From the NCBI RefSeq assembly GCF_042678185.1, contig NZ_JBHUDQ010000028.1: DNA of 64,000 nt, one strand, 5' to 3'. This document shows positions 1 through 6,572 of this stretch, piece after piece. This DNA comes from Ramlibacter ginsenosidimutans. Its GTDB lineage: Bacteria > Pseudomonadota > Gammaproteobacteria > Burkholderiales > Burkholderiaceae_C. The notes below the pieces were generated by a model. That model made no database searches and was not told the DNA's origin. It worked only from the letters and a program-made list of their open reading frames with translations. Position 1 is the first letter of the stretch; every line of letters begins with the position of its first letter. The position numbers and the translations under genes were made by a program.

Positions 1-154
1 CGATCGTGAAGTGCTCGTCGGCCCGCACGACCAGGAACAGGCCGGGCAGGCTTTGCACGAAGCGCTGGACCTGGTCGTCGGTCAAGGCAGGCAGCAGGCC
101 GGGTGCGGCCTCGCGATGGACAGGAGATAGCTCATCTTTTGAGTCGGGGCGCAC
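1..154 (-). CDS. PAS-type sensor protein, N-terminal fragment (cut by window edge)
   Basis: This is the first ~51 codons of a gene that runs off the left edge. The frame beginning at the GTG at 154 reads through to position 1 without a stop and contains LPALTDDQVQRFVQSLPGLF followed by LVVRADEHFTI. That pattern resembles the start of PAS domains in soluble histidine kinases. It lies 78 bp downstream of another PAS histidine kinase on the same strand, so the two may form one signalling operon. The start codon is uncertain: no ATG in this frame is close, and the ATG at about 134 opens a different frame. Function beyond a PAS-like sensor cannot be stated. Confidence 0.4.
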   Translation of the reverse strand, partial: MRPDSKDELSPVHREAAPGLLPALTDDQVQRFVQSLPGLFLVVRADEHFTI

Positions 155-232
155 CCCTTGGAACGCAGGGATTCTAAGAAGAGCGGGGCCGGCCGGGGGG
201 CGCCGGCGGCCGTGTTACCGAAGCAAGGACAG

Positions 233-1342
233 TCAGGCCGAGGCGGCGGCGGCCGCCACGTGTCGCGGCAGGACCATGCGGAAGGTGGTGCCGGCGTCCG
301 ACGAATCGACCTCCAGCGCGCCCCCATGCGCCACCGCGATCGCCTTCGCGATGAAGAGGCCGAGGCCCAGGCCGTCGCCCCGCCCACCGTGGTTGCGCCC
401 CGAGCGGAACGGCTCGAACAGGCGCGGCAGCACCTCGGACGGGATGGCCCCTTCGTTGTGCACCTCGACCGCCACCTGGCGTTCGTCGCCGGTCAGCCGC
501 AACTGCACCGGCGAGCCCGGCGTACCGTGCTGGACAGCGTTGGACGTGAGGTTGGTGATCGCCTGCACGATGCGACGCTCGTCCCAGGCGCCCAGGCCGT
601 CGGCTTCGCATTCGAAGGTGACCTGGCGATTGGTGGCGATCGTGCGCAGCTCGTCGATGATGTGCTGGCACACCGCGCGCAGGTCGGTGGGGGCGGGCGC
701 GACGGAGATGCCCGCGCCCTCGCGCTCGCGCGAAAGGTCCAGCAGGTCGCCCACGATGTCCTGGATGCGCGTGACGGCGCGGGTCACCACCTGCACCTGC
801 TTGCCGACGGCCGGGTTCCCCTGCGCCGTCTTCGCGAGCACGTGCGAGGCGAGCTGGATCGCATTGAGCGGGTCGCGGATGTCGTGGCTCACGATGGCCA
901 GGATCCACTTCTCGAAGTCGCGCGCCAACGCCAGCTGCTCGCGCGTGTGCTCCTGCTGCTGGTCCTGTGCCTGCCGGCGCTCGTCCACGTCCACGCAGCT
1001 GCCGATGAAGCCGGCGAAGGCGCCGCGGTCGTCGGTGGAGGGCACGCCGCGGTCGAAGATCCAGCGGTACACGCCGTCCTTGCGGCGCAGCCGGTATTCC
1101 ATCTCGAAGGCTTCGCGTCGATGGAAGTGGTCGAGGTAGTACGCGACACAGCGCTGCAAGTCGTCGGGGTGCACGCCCTCCGCCCAGCCGTCGCCCCTCT
1201 CCTGCTCGACCGTGCGGCCGGTGAACTCCAGCCACGTGGCGTTGAAGTAGTCGCACTTCGCATCGAGGCCGGCGCGCCATACCATCACGGGCGCATGCTC
1301 CACGAGGAGCCGGTACTCGCTGGACGTGAGCGGCCGATCCAT
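233..1342 (-). CDS. PAS domain sensor histidine kinase
   Basis: A 369-residue soluble histidine kinase. Residues ~10-125 form a PAS/PAC sensor: LLVEHAPVMVWRAG opens it and the PAC motif FEMEYRLRRKDGVYRWI is clear. A HisKA dimerisation domain follows with H-box SHDIRDPLN, so His153 is the predicted phosphate acceptor. The HATPase_c domain has N-box NLTSNAVQH (~264-272) and a G-box GDGLGLGLFIAK (~322-333). No membrane segment or signal peptide is visible, so it probably senses a cytoplasmic signal. There is no receiver domain in the protein and no response regulator in the visible neighbourhood. The next gene downstream on the same strand is another PAS-like sensor cut by the window edge. Confidence 0.9.
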   Translation of the reverse strand: MDRPLTSSEYRLLVEHAPVMVWRAGLDAKCDYFNATWLEFTGRTVEQERGDGWAEGVHPDDLQRCVAYYLDHFHRREAFEMEYRLRRKDGVYRWIFDRGVPSTDDRGAFAGFIGSCVDVDERRQAQDQQQEHTREQLALARDFEKWILAIVSHDIRDPLNAIQLASHVLAKTAQGNPAVGKQVQVVTRAVTRIQDIVGDLLDLSREREGAGISVAPAPTDLRAVCQHIIDELRTIATNRQVTFECEADGLGAWDERRIVQAITNLTSNAVQHGTPGSPVQLRLTGDERQVAVEVHNEGAIPSEVLPRLFEPFRSGRNHGGRGDGLGLGLFIAKAIAVAHGGALEVDSSDAGTTFRMVLPRHVAAAAASA

Positions 1343-1497
1343 GGGAGCAAATATGCCACAGCGCCGCGCCGCCGGTGAGCCCGTTTACGGGGAAGGCGCC
1401 CGGGCGTCCTACGTCAAAACCTGTCGATTTCGCAAGCCCTCGTTCGTCGTGTTGTCACCGGCCGCATTCCGCGCGCCGCCCATCCAGGAGACCGCTC

Positions 1498-1595
1498 ATG
1501 AACTACATCGACGGCTACGTCGTCCCCGTCCGCACCGCCAACCGCGAGGCCTACCGCCGCGCGGCGGCGGCTTCCAGGTGATCGTCGACGCATGA
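1498..1595 (+). pseudogene. DUF1428 gene remnant with internal deletion
   Basis: The ATG at 1498 opens MNYIDGYVVPVRTANREAYR, which matches the start of the intact DUF1428 protein at 5000. After about 23 codons the middle is missing. In the next frame the bases at about 1567-1595 encode GGFQVIVDA and a stop, matching the C-terminus of the intact copy (GGFQVIVSA). Relative to the 354-bp intact gene about 256 bp are lost, which also shifts the frame. The upstream GGAGACC ribosome-binding region is preserved in both copies. The remnant's TGA overlaps the ATG of the following VOC gene. This is decay of an ancient paralogue or a partial duplication. Confidence 0.75.
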
Positions 1596-1999
1596 CGGAG
1601 GCCGCGATGCTCCAGGACTTCCCCATGTACGCGTACCTGCCCGCGCGCGACCTCGCGCGGGCGCCGCAGTTCTACGAAACGAAGCTGGGCCTGCAGCCCA
1701 CCGAAGAACGCAACGGCGGCGTCGTGTACCGCTTCGCCAACGGCACCGCGTGCTTCCTCTACCCGACGCCCAACGCAGGCACGTCGAAGGCGAGCCAGGC
1801 GTTCTGGTCGGTGACGGACGTCGACGGCCTGATCACTGCGCTGAAGAAGCGCGGCGTCGTGTTCGAGGACTACCCCGACATCCCCGGCGAGCGCAGCGCC
1901 GCGGGCGCCATCACGGGAGGCGGCGCGAAGGCCGCGTGGTTCAAGGACAGCGAGGGCAACATCCTCGCGCTGATCGAGGAAGCGCCGGGCTCGCAGTGA
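1592..1999 (+). CDS. VOC (glyoxalase/bleomycin-resistance) family protein
   Basis: A 135-residue single-domain vicinal-oxygen-chelate protein. It starts MTEAAMLQDF; an internal Met at residue 6 is an alternative start. Typical features are YLPARDLARAPQFYETKLGL (first beta-alpha-beta unit), the central FWSVTDVDGLITALKKRG and the terminal AWFKDSEGNILALIEE, whose Glu is a usual metal ligand position. VOC proteins bind a metal or small molecule and include lyases, dioxygenases and resistance proteins; the substrate here is unknown. The ATG overlaps the stop of the DUF1428 remnant, so the two genes were probably once translationally coupled. Confidence 0.85.
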   Translation: MTEAAMLQDFPMYAYLPARDLARAPQFYETKLGLQPTEERNGGVVYRFANGTACFLYPTPNAGTSKASQAFWSVTDVDGLITALKKRGVVFEDYPDIPGERSAAGAITGGGAKAAWFKDSEGNILALIEEAPGSQ

Positions 2000-2032
2000 A
2001 ACACGCAGGCGGCGGCGCCCCTCGCCCGCGGC

Positions 2033-2920
2033 CTACGCGCCCTGCTGCCACACCTCCATCACGATCTCCCGCACGGTGCGCACCGGCGGGCCCTGGCGCG
2101 CGGCGGGCGCCGCGATCCAGCACAGCCAGGTGGCCGCCTTCCACTGCGGCCAGATGACGGCTTCGCCCAGGCGCTGCGCGTCGCGCGCCTGGTCCTCGCG
2201 CACGAGACCCGCGCCGAGGCCGCTCGCCACCATCCCGCGGATCGCCGCTTCCGTGTCGGCCACCGCAGCGATCGCAGGCTCGATGCCCGCTTCGCCGAAG
2301 AAGGTGTCCAGCGAGGCGCGCAAGCCGCAATGCGGCGCCGTGCCCACCCACGGACGCCGCGCGAGTTCCGCGTTGTCGGCGGGCAGCCCGGTCTGCGCCC
2401 AGCGTGGCGGCAGCAGCGGCACGACATCGATGGGTGCGAGTCGCAGCACCTCGAGCTCGTCGTCCGACGCCAGCGAGCTCATGACGTAGGCGCAGTCCAG
2501 CGCGCCGCGGCGCACCTGCTCGATGGCCGCGTTCGACAAGGCCTGCTGCAGGTGCATGGAAAGGCCCGGATGGCGCTCCGCAAGCTTCACGAACACCTCG
2601 CCCAGCCGCAGTCCCACGGGATCGCTCACGGCGCCCATGCGCACCGTGCCGACCGAGGCGCCGCGCAGTTCGGCGGCCGTCGTGCGCAGGCCTTGCGCGG
2701 CCGCGAGCGTGCGGCGCGCCTCCGCGGCCACGCGCTCGCCCGCGGACGTGAGCGTCATGCCGCGCGACGTGCGATCGAACAGGCGCACGCCCAGCTCCTC
2801 CTCGAGCGCCTTCACCTGCGCGCTCACGGCCGGCGCGCTGGTGTGCACGCGTTCGGCCGCGCGCGTGAGGTTGGCTTCTTCCGCCACGGCCAGGAAGGTG
2901 CGCAGTTGGTAGAGCTCCAT
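2033..2920 (-). CDS. LysR family transcriptional regulator
   Basis: A 295-residue LysR-type regulator. The N-terminal winged HTH is MELYQLRTFLAVAEEANLTR then APAVSAQVKALEEELGVRLF (residues ~1-60); a periplasmic-binding-like effector domain fills the rest. The start was chosen at the ATG at 2920 because MELYQLRTFL is the canonical LysR start; an in-frame ATG at 2929 adds three residues. It is divergent from the EamA transporter at 3050, the usual arrangement for a LysR protein controlling its neighbour. A near-palindrome at 2928-2949 overlaps the upstream start candidate and could be an autoregulatory site. Confidence 0.92.
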   Translation of the reverse strand: MELYQLRTFLAVAEEANLTRAAERVHTSAPAVSAQVKALEEELGVRLFDRTSRGMTLTSAGERVAAEARRTLAAAQGLRTTAAELRGASVGTVRMGAVSDPVGLRLGEVFVKLAERHPGLSMHLQQALSNAAIEQVRRGALDCAYVMSSLASDDELEVLRLAPIDVVPLLPPRWAQTGLPADNAELARRPWVGTAPHCGLRASLDTFFGEAGIEPAIAAVADTEAAIRGMVASGLGAGLVREDQARDAQRLGEAVIWPQWKAATWLCWIAAPAARQGPPVRTVREIVMEVWQQGA

Positions 2921-2927
2921 GCCCTGC

Positions 2928-2949
2928 ATTGTGCGCAAGCGCGCGCAAT
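2928..2949. promoter_or_regulatory. Putative LysR operator
   Basis: The sequence reads ATTGTGCGC, AAGC, GCGCGCAAT, an inverted repeat with one mismatch per arm. ATTG/CAAT-ended dyads of this size are typical LysR boxes. It sits in the divergent gap between the LysR gene and the EamA transporter. The assignment is inference from position and symmetry. Confidence 0.35.
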
Positions 2950-3049
2950 CCGCCATTCGCTTGCACGGAACGCGGCCTTCCAAAAGTGCACATGGACGCG
3001 CGCGCCCCTGCGCCGCGACACTGCGCTTCCCCCGCAAAGGAGACATGAG

Positions 3050-4021
3050 ATGACCCGGAGCCTGACCCTCCCCGCCCCTGCGCGCGCCGCATCGCCGGCG
3101 GCAGCCGTCGCCAGCCTGCTGATGGCGACCAGCGCCTGGGGCTCGCTGTTCTTCGTCGGCAAGAGCATGCTGGCCGTGCTGGACCCGCTGTGGTTCACGA
3201 CCATCCGCTACCTGCTGGCCACGCTGCTGCTGGTGGCGCTGCGGCCCGCGTTCGGTGCCGCGCCGCTCACGCGCCTCGTGCGCGACCTGCGACCGCTCGC
3301 GCTGCTCGGGCTGGCCGGCTACGGCGCCTTCAGCGTGCTGGTGTTCTTCGGCGTGGCGCTGTCCGTCCCGTCCCACGGCGCGGTCATCATGGCGACGATG
3401 CCGGTGACGACCGTGCTGCTGCGGTGGTGGCTCGATGGCGTGCGGCCGCCGAGGACCGCCGTCGCGGCCGCGGGCCTGGCGCTGGTCGGCGTCGCGCTCG
3501 TTGCCGGTGTGTTCGCGCATCGCTCGGGCGTCGGCACGCGCGCGCTGTTCGGCGACCTGCTCGCGCTGGTCGGCACGCTGGGCTGGGTGACGTACACGCG
3601 GGGTGCCGCGCGCTTCCCGGACCTCTCGCCCTTCGACTACACGGCGTTCACCGCCATGGCGAGCCTGCCCGTGCTGCTGTTGGCGGCGGCCGTCGCCTCC
3701 ACTGCGGGTCATGTGCCGTGGCCGGACGCCGGCGCGGTGCTGCATCGCGCACCGACCCTCGCCTACATCGCCGTCGTGCCCACCGTCGCGGCCGCCGTCG
3801 CCTTCAACTTCGGAGTGCGCCGGCTGGGCGCGGCGACGGGCACGCTGTTCATCAACTGCGTGCCGATCTCGGCCCTGCTGATCGCGACCGCGCTCGGCCA
3901 GCCGCCCGGTGCGCAGGAGATCCTGGGCGCGGTGCTGGTCGGCCTGGCGCTGGTGGTCACGACGCGGCCGGTGCGCAAGACGAGCCAGGCGCCCTTGCGT
4001 CCATGCGGCGCGACATCGTGA
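3050..4021 (+). CDS. EamA/DMT family inner-membrane transporter
   Basis: A 323-residue drug/metabolite transporter family protein with about ten hydrophobic segments in two repeated halves, the EamA fold. Motifs include ATSAWGSLFFVGKSMLAVLD in the first helix pair and FRYL-like TIRYLLATLLL, and the second half contains GDLLALVGTLGWVTYTRGAA. The family exports amino acids, metabolites or drugs; the substrate cannot be inferred. The ATG at 3050 is preceded by AAAGGAGA at suitable distance. It is divergent from the LysR regulator, which is the likely controller. Confidence 0.88.
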   Translation: MTRSLTLPAPARAASPAAAVASLLMATSAWGSLFFVGKSMLAVLDPLWFTTIRYLLATLLLVALRPAFGAAPLTRLVRDLRPLALLGLAGYGAFSVLVFFGVALSVPSHGAVIMATMPVTTVLLRWWLDGVRPPRTAVAAAGLALVGVALVAGVFAHRSGVGTRALFGDLLALVGTLGWVTYTRGAARFPDLSPFDYTAFTAMASLPVLLLAAAVASTAGHVPWPDAGAVLHRAPTLAYIAVVPTVAAAVAFNFGVRRLGAATGTLFINCVPISALLIATALGQPPGAQEILGAVLVGLALVVTTRPVRKTSQAPLRPCGATS

Positions 4022-4104
4022 GGCGTGCCTCCCCCAGGTCATCGAGAGCTTGACCTGGATCCAATGCGGCTCCAAAATGGCTCCAGGCCAAGCAGGAGCA
4101 TGCC

Positions 4105-4395
4105 ATGCCCAACCTCTCGATCAAGGACGTCCCCGAAAACATTGCCGAGGCGCTTCGACAGCGCGCCGAGCGCAATCACCGGTCCCTGCAAGGCGAATTG
4201 ATGGCGATCATCCAGCAGGCAGTTCAGGAAAGCAGTGCAGGCGGACTGCCAGCGAACTGGAACGCGTCGGACGGGCGGCGCGGAACCCGGACCATCGAAC
4301 AACTGATCGAGGCGCGTCGCGGCAAGTATCCCGAACCCATTCGAGGCGTTCCGCTGGCAGTGGACATCATCCGCGCCGACCGGGACAGCCGGTGA
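4105..4395 (+). CDS. FitA-like ribbon-helix-helix antitoxin
   Basis: A 96-residue protein. MPNLSIKDVPENIAEALRQR followed by AERNHRSLQGELMAIIQQAV is the ribbon-helix-helix DNA-binding domain of FitA/VapB-type antitoxins. The C-terminal half (TIEQLIEARRGKYPEPIRG) would be the toxin-wrapping segment. An AGGAG ribosome-binding site precedes the ATG. A weak promoter (TTGACC, 17 bp, CAAAAT) is visible at 4050-4078. Its stop overlaps the GTG start of the PIN toxin, the coupling expected of a toxin-antitoxin operon. Such antitoxins normally repress their own promoter together with the toxin. Confidence 0.88.
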   Translation: MPNLSIKDVPENIAEALRQRAERNHRSLQGELMAIIQQAVQESSAGGLPANWNASDGRRGTRTIEQLIEARRGKYPEPIRGVPLAVDIIRADRDSR

Positions 4396-4844
4396 CAGCG
4401 CGGCGCGCGGGAAGACCGGCACTCCACGTCGCGGAGCCGCCACCGGGGTACCTGGGGCGCACGCCTGTGGTCGTGGACTGCAGCGTGCTGGGGGCGGCAC
4501 TGTTCGAGGAGGACACCCGGGACGACGCATGGCGCATCCTCGCTGGAAAGACGCTTCATGCGCCCTTACTGCTGGATAGCGAAATGGTCAGCGTGGCTGC
4601 GAAGAAGAGTCGTGCCGGATTGGCAGCTGACGTAGTCGCGAATGTGCTCGCCGACTACGCCCGACAGGAAATCGAATTCCACCGCCCACCTGTCGAAGAG
4701 CAATACGCGCTAGCCATGCGCTACGGGGTCTCGCCGTATGACGCGGCGTATCTCTGGGTAGCGGGCGACTTGCATGCGCCGCTCGCGACCTTCGACGCCA
4801 AGCTGGCCAAGGCGGCTCGGGCGTACCTGGCCGGCGGCTCGTGA
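4392..4844 (+). CDS. PIN-domain toxin (FitB/VapC type)
   Basis: A 150-residue PIN-domain RNase toxin. The first catalytic Asp is in VVVDCSVLGAALFEED, a conserved Glu is in LLLDSEMVSVAAKK, the next acidic site is GVSPYDAAYLWVA, and the last is LATFDAKLAKAA. PIN toxins cleave specific tRNAs, rRNA or mRNA when freed from the antitoxin. The GTG start at 4392 overlaps the antitoxin stop in a GTGA arrangement. This start adds about 25 residues before the PIN core, and a later start is possible. A strong hairpin repeat begins 14 bp after the stop and may terminate the operon. Confidence 0.85.
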   Translation: MTARRAGRPALHVAEPPPGYLGRTPVVVDCSVLGAALFEEDTRDDAWRILAGKTLHAPLLLDSEMVSVAAKKSRAGLAADVVANVLADYARQEIEFHRPPVEEQYALAMRYGVSPYDAAYLWVAGDLHAPLATFDAKLAKAARAYLAGGS

Positions 4845-4854
4845 GATCTCTCCT

Positions 4855-4892
4855 CCTCCCTCTCCCCCTGGGGAGAGGGCCGGGGTGAGGGG
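4855..4892. repeat. CTCTCCCC-type palindromic intergenic repeat
   Basis: A perfect palindrome CCCTCTCCCC-CT-GGGGAGAGGG (4858-4879) is followed by CCGGGGTGAGGGG. This matches a type of short repeat common between genes of many high-GC proteobacteria. A related copy lies inside the LivF/Tm-1 fusion gene at about 49771-49858. Here it follows the toxin gene and could act as a terminator or mRNA stabiliser. Confidence 0.7.
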
Positions 4893-4962
4893 CACGCACC
4901 AGCCGCGAACAGTTACTCCCGCCCCCGTCCATTCCCCCCAACCTCCTTCGTCGTGAAGACAC

Positions 4963-4984
4963 GAGGCCGCATCCCCGCGGCCTC
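4963..4984 (+). promoter_or_regulatory. Hairpin just upstream of the DUF1428 ribosome-binding site
   Basis: GAGGCCGC and GCGGCCTC pair perfectly around a 6-base loop, ending four bases before AAGGAGA. It could be a leader hairpin or a weak terminator without a T-run. Its function is unknown. Confidence 0.35.
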
Positions 4985-4999
4985 ATCAAGGAGACCTGC

Positions 5000-5353
5000 A
5001 TGAACTACATCGACGGCTTCGTCCTCGCCGTACCCACGGCCAACCGCGAGAAGTACCGGGCCATCGCGCAGAGAGCCTCGGCCGTGTTCAAGGAGTACGG
5101 TGCGCTGGGCGTCACCGAGTGCTGGGGCGACGACGTGCCCGAAGGCAAGGTCACGTCCTTCCCTCTGGCGGTGCAGCGCAAGCCCGACGAGACCGTGGTC
5201 TTCTCGTGGATCACCTGGCCGTCGCGGGCCGCCCGCGACGAAGGCATGAAGAAGGCGATGGCCGACCCGCGCATCAAGGAAGGCATGGACCCGATGCCCT
5301 TCGACGGCCAGCGGCTGATCTACGGCGGCTTCCAGGTGATCGTCAGTGCGTAG
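5000..5353 (+). CDS. DUF1428 family protein
   Basis: A 117-residue DUF1428 protein, a small dimeric alpha/beta-barrel-like family of unknown role. Recognisable parts are MNYIDGFVLAVPTANREKYR at the N-terminus, ECWGDDVPEGKVTSFP in the middle, VFSWITWPSRAARDEGMKK, and the end DGQRLIYGGFQVIV. The length is normal for the family. AAGGAGACC precedes the ATG. A truncated paralogue lies at 1498. DUF1428 genes are often near VOC proteins, as the remnant copy is here. Confidence 0.9.
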   Translation: MNYIDGFVLAVPTANREKYRAIAQRASAVFKEYGALGVTECWGDDVPEGKVTSFPLAVQRKPDETVVFSWITWPSRAARDEGMKKAMADPRIKEGMDPMPFDGQRLIYGGFQVIVSA

Positions 5354-5542
5354 CCGGAGGCAATTAAGGTGACCGCTTCCGTCGGAGCAAGCGATGGCAG
5401 GCGGAGCGGCCGCACGCGTGAATGCTTCACGCCCGCGCTTCGGGCCGGCGGCGCCGCCCGTGCCCTCCCCGCAGGCCCGAACCGCCGTTGAAAAGGTTGC
5501 ACTCGCAAACAGTGCCTTCGCCAGATGCCGCACAGTGTGTGC

Positions 5543-6133
5543 ATGGCAGAGAGCTTGATCGACTCCCAGTTCGCCACAGGGCTGGCCGCAGGCGTGCTGG
5601 GCGCATTCGCCCTGTGGGCGGCGGCATACCTGTGGGTGCATGCGCTGGTCCCCCGTGTGCGCAGATGGCTGTATCGCGGCGTAAACCTCTCGGGGGAATG
5701 GAAAGGATTGGGCACCGGCTACACACCCGCGCACGGCGAGTGGAGCGAGCTGGTGCTGGCTCTGCAGCAGGACATCCACGACCTGCGCGGCGTCGTCACG
5801 CTGCGGTGCCGGTCGGCGGGCCATGCGTTCGACGTGAAGCTGCAGGCCACCGGCACAGTCACCGAGGGCTACGCCGCGCTGAGCCTGCAGCCGGTCGGCG
5901 AATCGCTTCCCTCCGCCGCCACCGCGCTCCTCAAGCTCGAAGACGGCGGCAGGGCCCTGAACGGACAGCTCCTGTACCGGCACCCCTTCCTCGACATCGT
6001 CGACGTCATCGACATCTCCGTGCACCGCGCGCACCCGGCGGCATCGCCGCAAGCGCGCGGGGCGAGCATCGCAGCGGCACCGCCGTCGTTTGCCGAAACC
6101 AGCCCGATCCCGAACGGCACGGTGCTGGAGTGA
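5543..6133 (+). CDS. Membrane-anchored protein of unknown function
   Basis: A protein of about 196 residues not assigned to a family. It has one N-terminal membrane segment (TGLAAGVLGAFALWAAAYLW, residues ~11-30), then a soluble beta-rich region beginning YRGVNLSGEWKGLGTGYTPA. Such regions resemble those of small SAVED/effector-like or lipocalin-like proteins, but I cannot assign one. The start at 5543 (MAESLI) is preferred; an ATG at 5525 adds six residues. The 190 bp before it contain no evident gene. Confidence 0.6.
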   Translation: MAESLIDSQFATGLAAGVLGAFALWAAAYLWVHALVPRVRRWLYRGVNLSGEWKGLGTGYTPAHGEWSELVLALQQDIHDLRGVVTLRCRSAGHAFDVKLQATGTVTEGYAALSLQPVGESLPSAATALLKLEDGGRALNGQLLYRHPFLDIVDVIDISVHRAHPAASPQARGASIAAAPPSFAETSPIPNGTVLE

Positions 6134-6215
6134 GCGCGTTCGCCTGAGCGGGGCGCACGCGCGGCGCGGGGCCATCCCCGTCCTGCCGCCGTCGCCGCGC
6201 CCACTTCGGTGCATC

Positions 6216-6473
6216 ATGGAAGCCATGTCCGTGATCACCACCGAGCACTACAAGCTCTACCCCTCGCCGCGCAATCGCGAGCGCCGGATCTTCGAGCACG
6301 AGGTCTTCGTCCCGCACCCCTATGCGCTGGTCGACCCGCCCAGCTACGGCCCGAAGGGCCGGTGGACCCTGTTCGCGGCGCATCGGCTGGTGGATGGGAA
6401 GAATGGGCAGCTGGTGACGTTCGAGCTGGAGGAGGACGCGGAGCGGTTTAAGGAGAGGTTTGTGGTGGAGTGA
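6216..6473 (+). CDS. Small conserved-looking protein of unknown function
   Basis: An 85-residue protein starting MEAMSVITTEHYKLYPSPRN; an in-frame ATG at 6225 is an alternative start. It has a regular mix of charged and aromatic residues (GRWTLFAAHRLVDGKNGQLV) and an acidic C-terminal helix (ELEEDAERFKERF). There is no signal peptide or membrane segment. Codon use looks coding, but no family is recognised. Confidence 0.55.
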   Translation: MEAMSVITTEHYKLYPSPRNRERRIFEHEVFVPHPYALVDPPSYGPKGRWTLFAAHRLVDGKNGQLVTFELEEDAERFKERFVVE

Positions 6474-6572
6474 GGGCGGCGGCCGGCGCGAGGTATGCGT
6501 CGACCGACCCTGCGGCCCTTGCCGTGTGGGCGGCGAGAAGGAAGACTTTTGGCCAGGCTGCGCCCGTCGAAC

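Noticed and set aside
2962..2990. TGCAC/GTGCA inverted arms in the LysR-EamA gap
   Set aside because: Arms of only 5 bp with a 19-bp spacer are expected by chance; the better dyad at 2928-2949 was kept.
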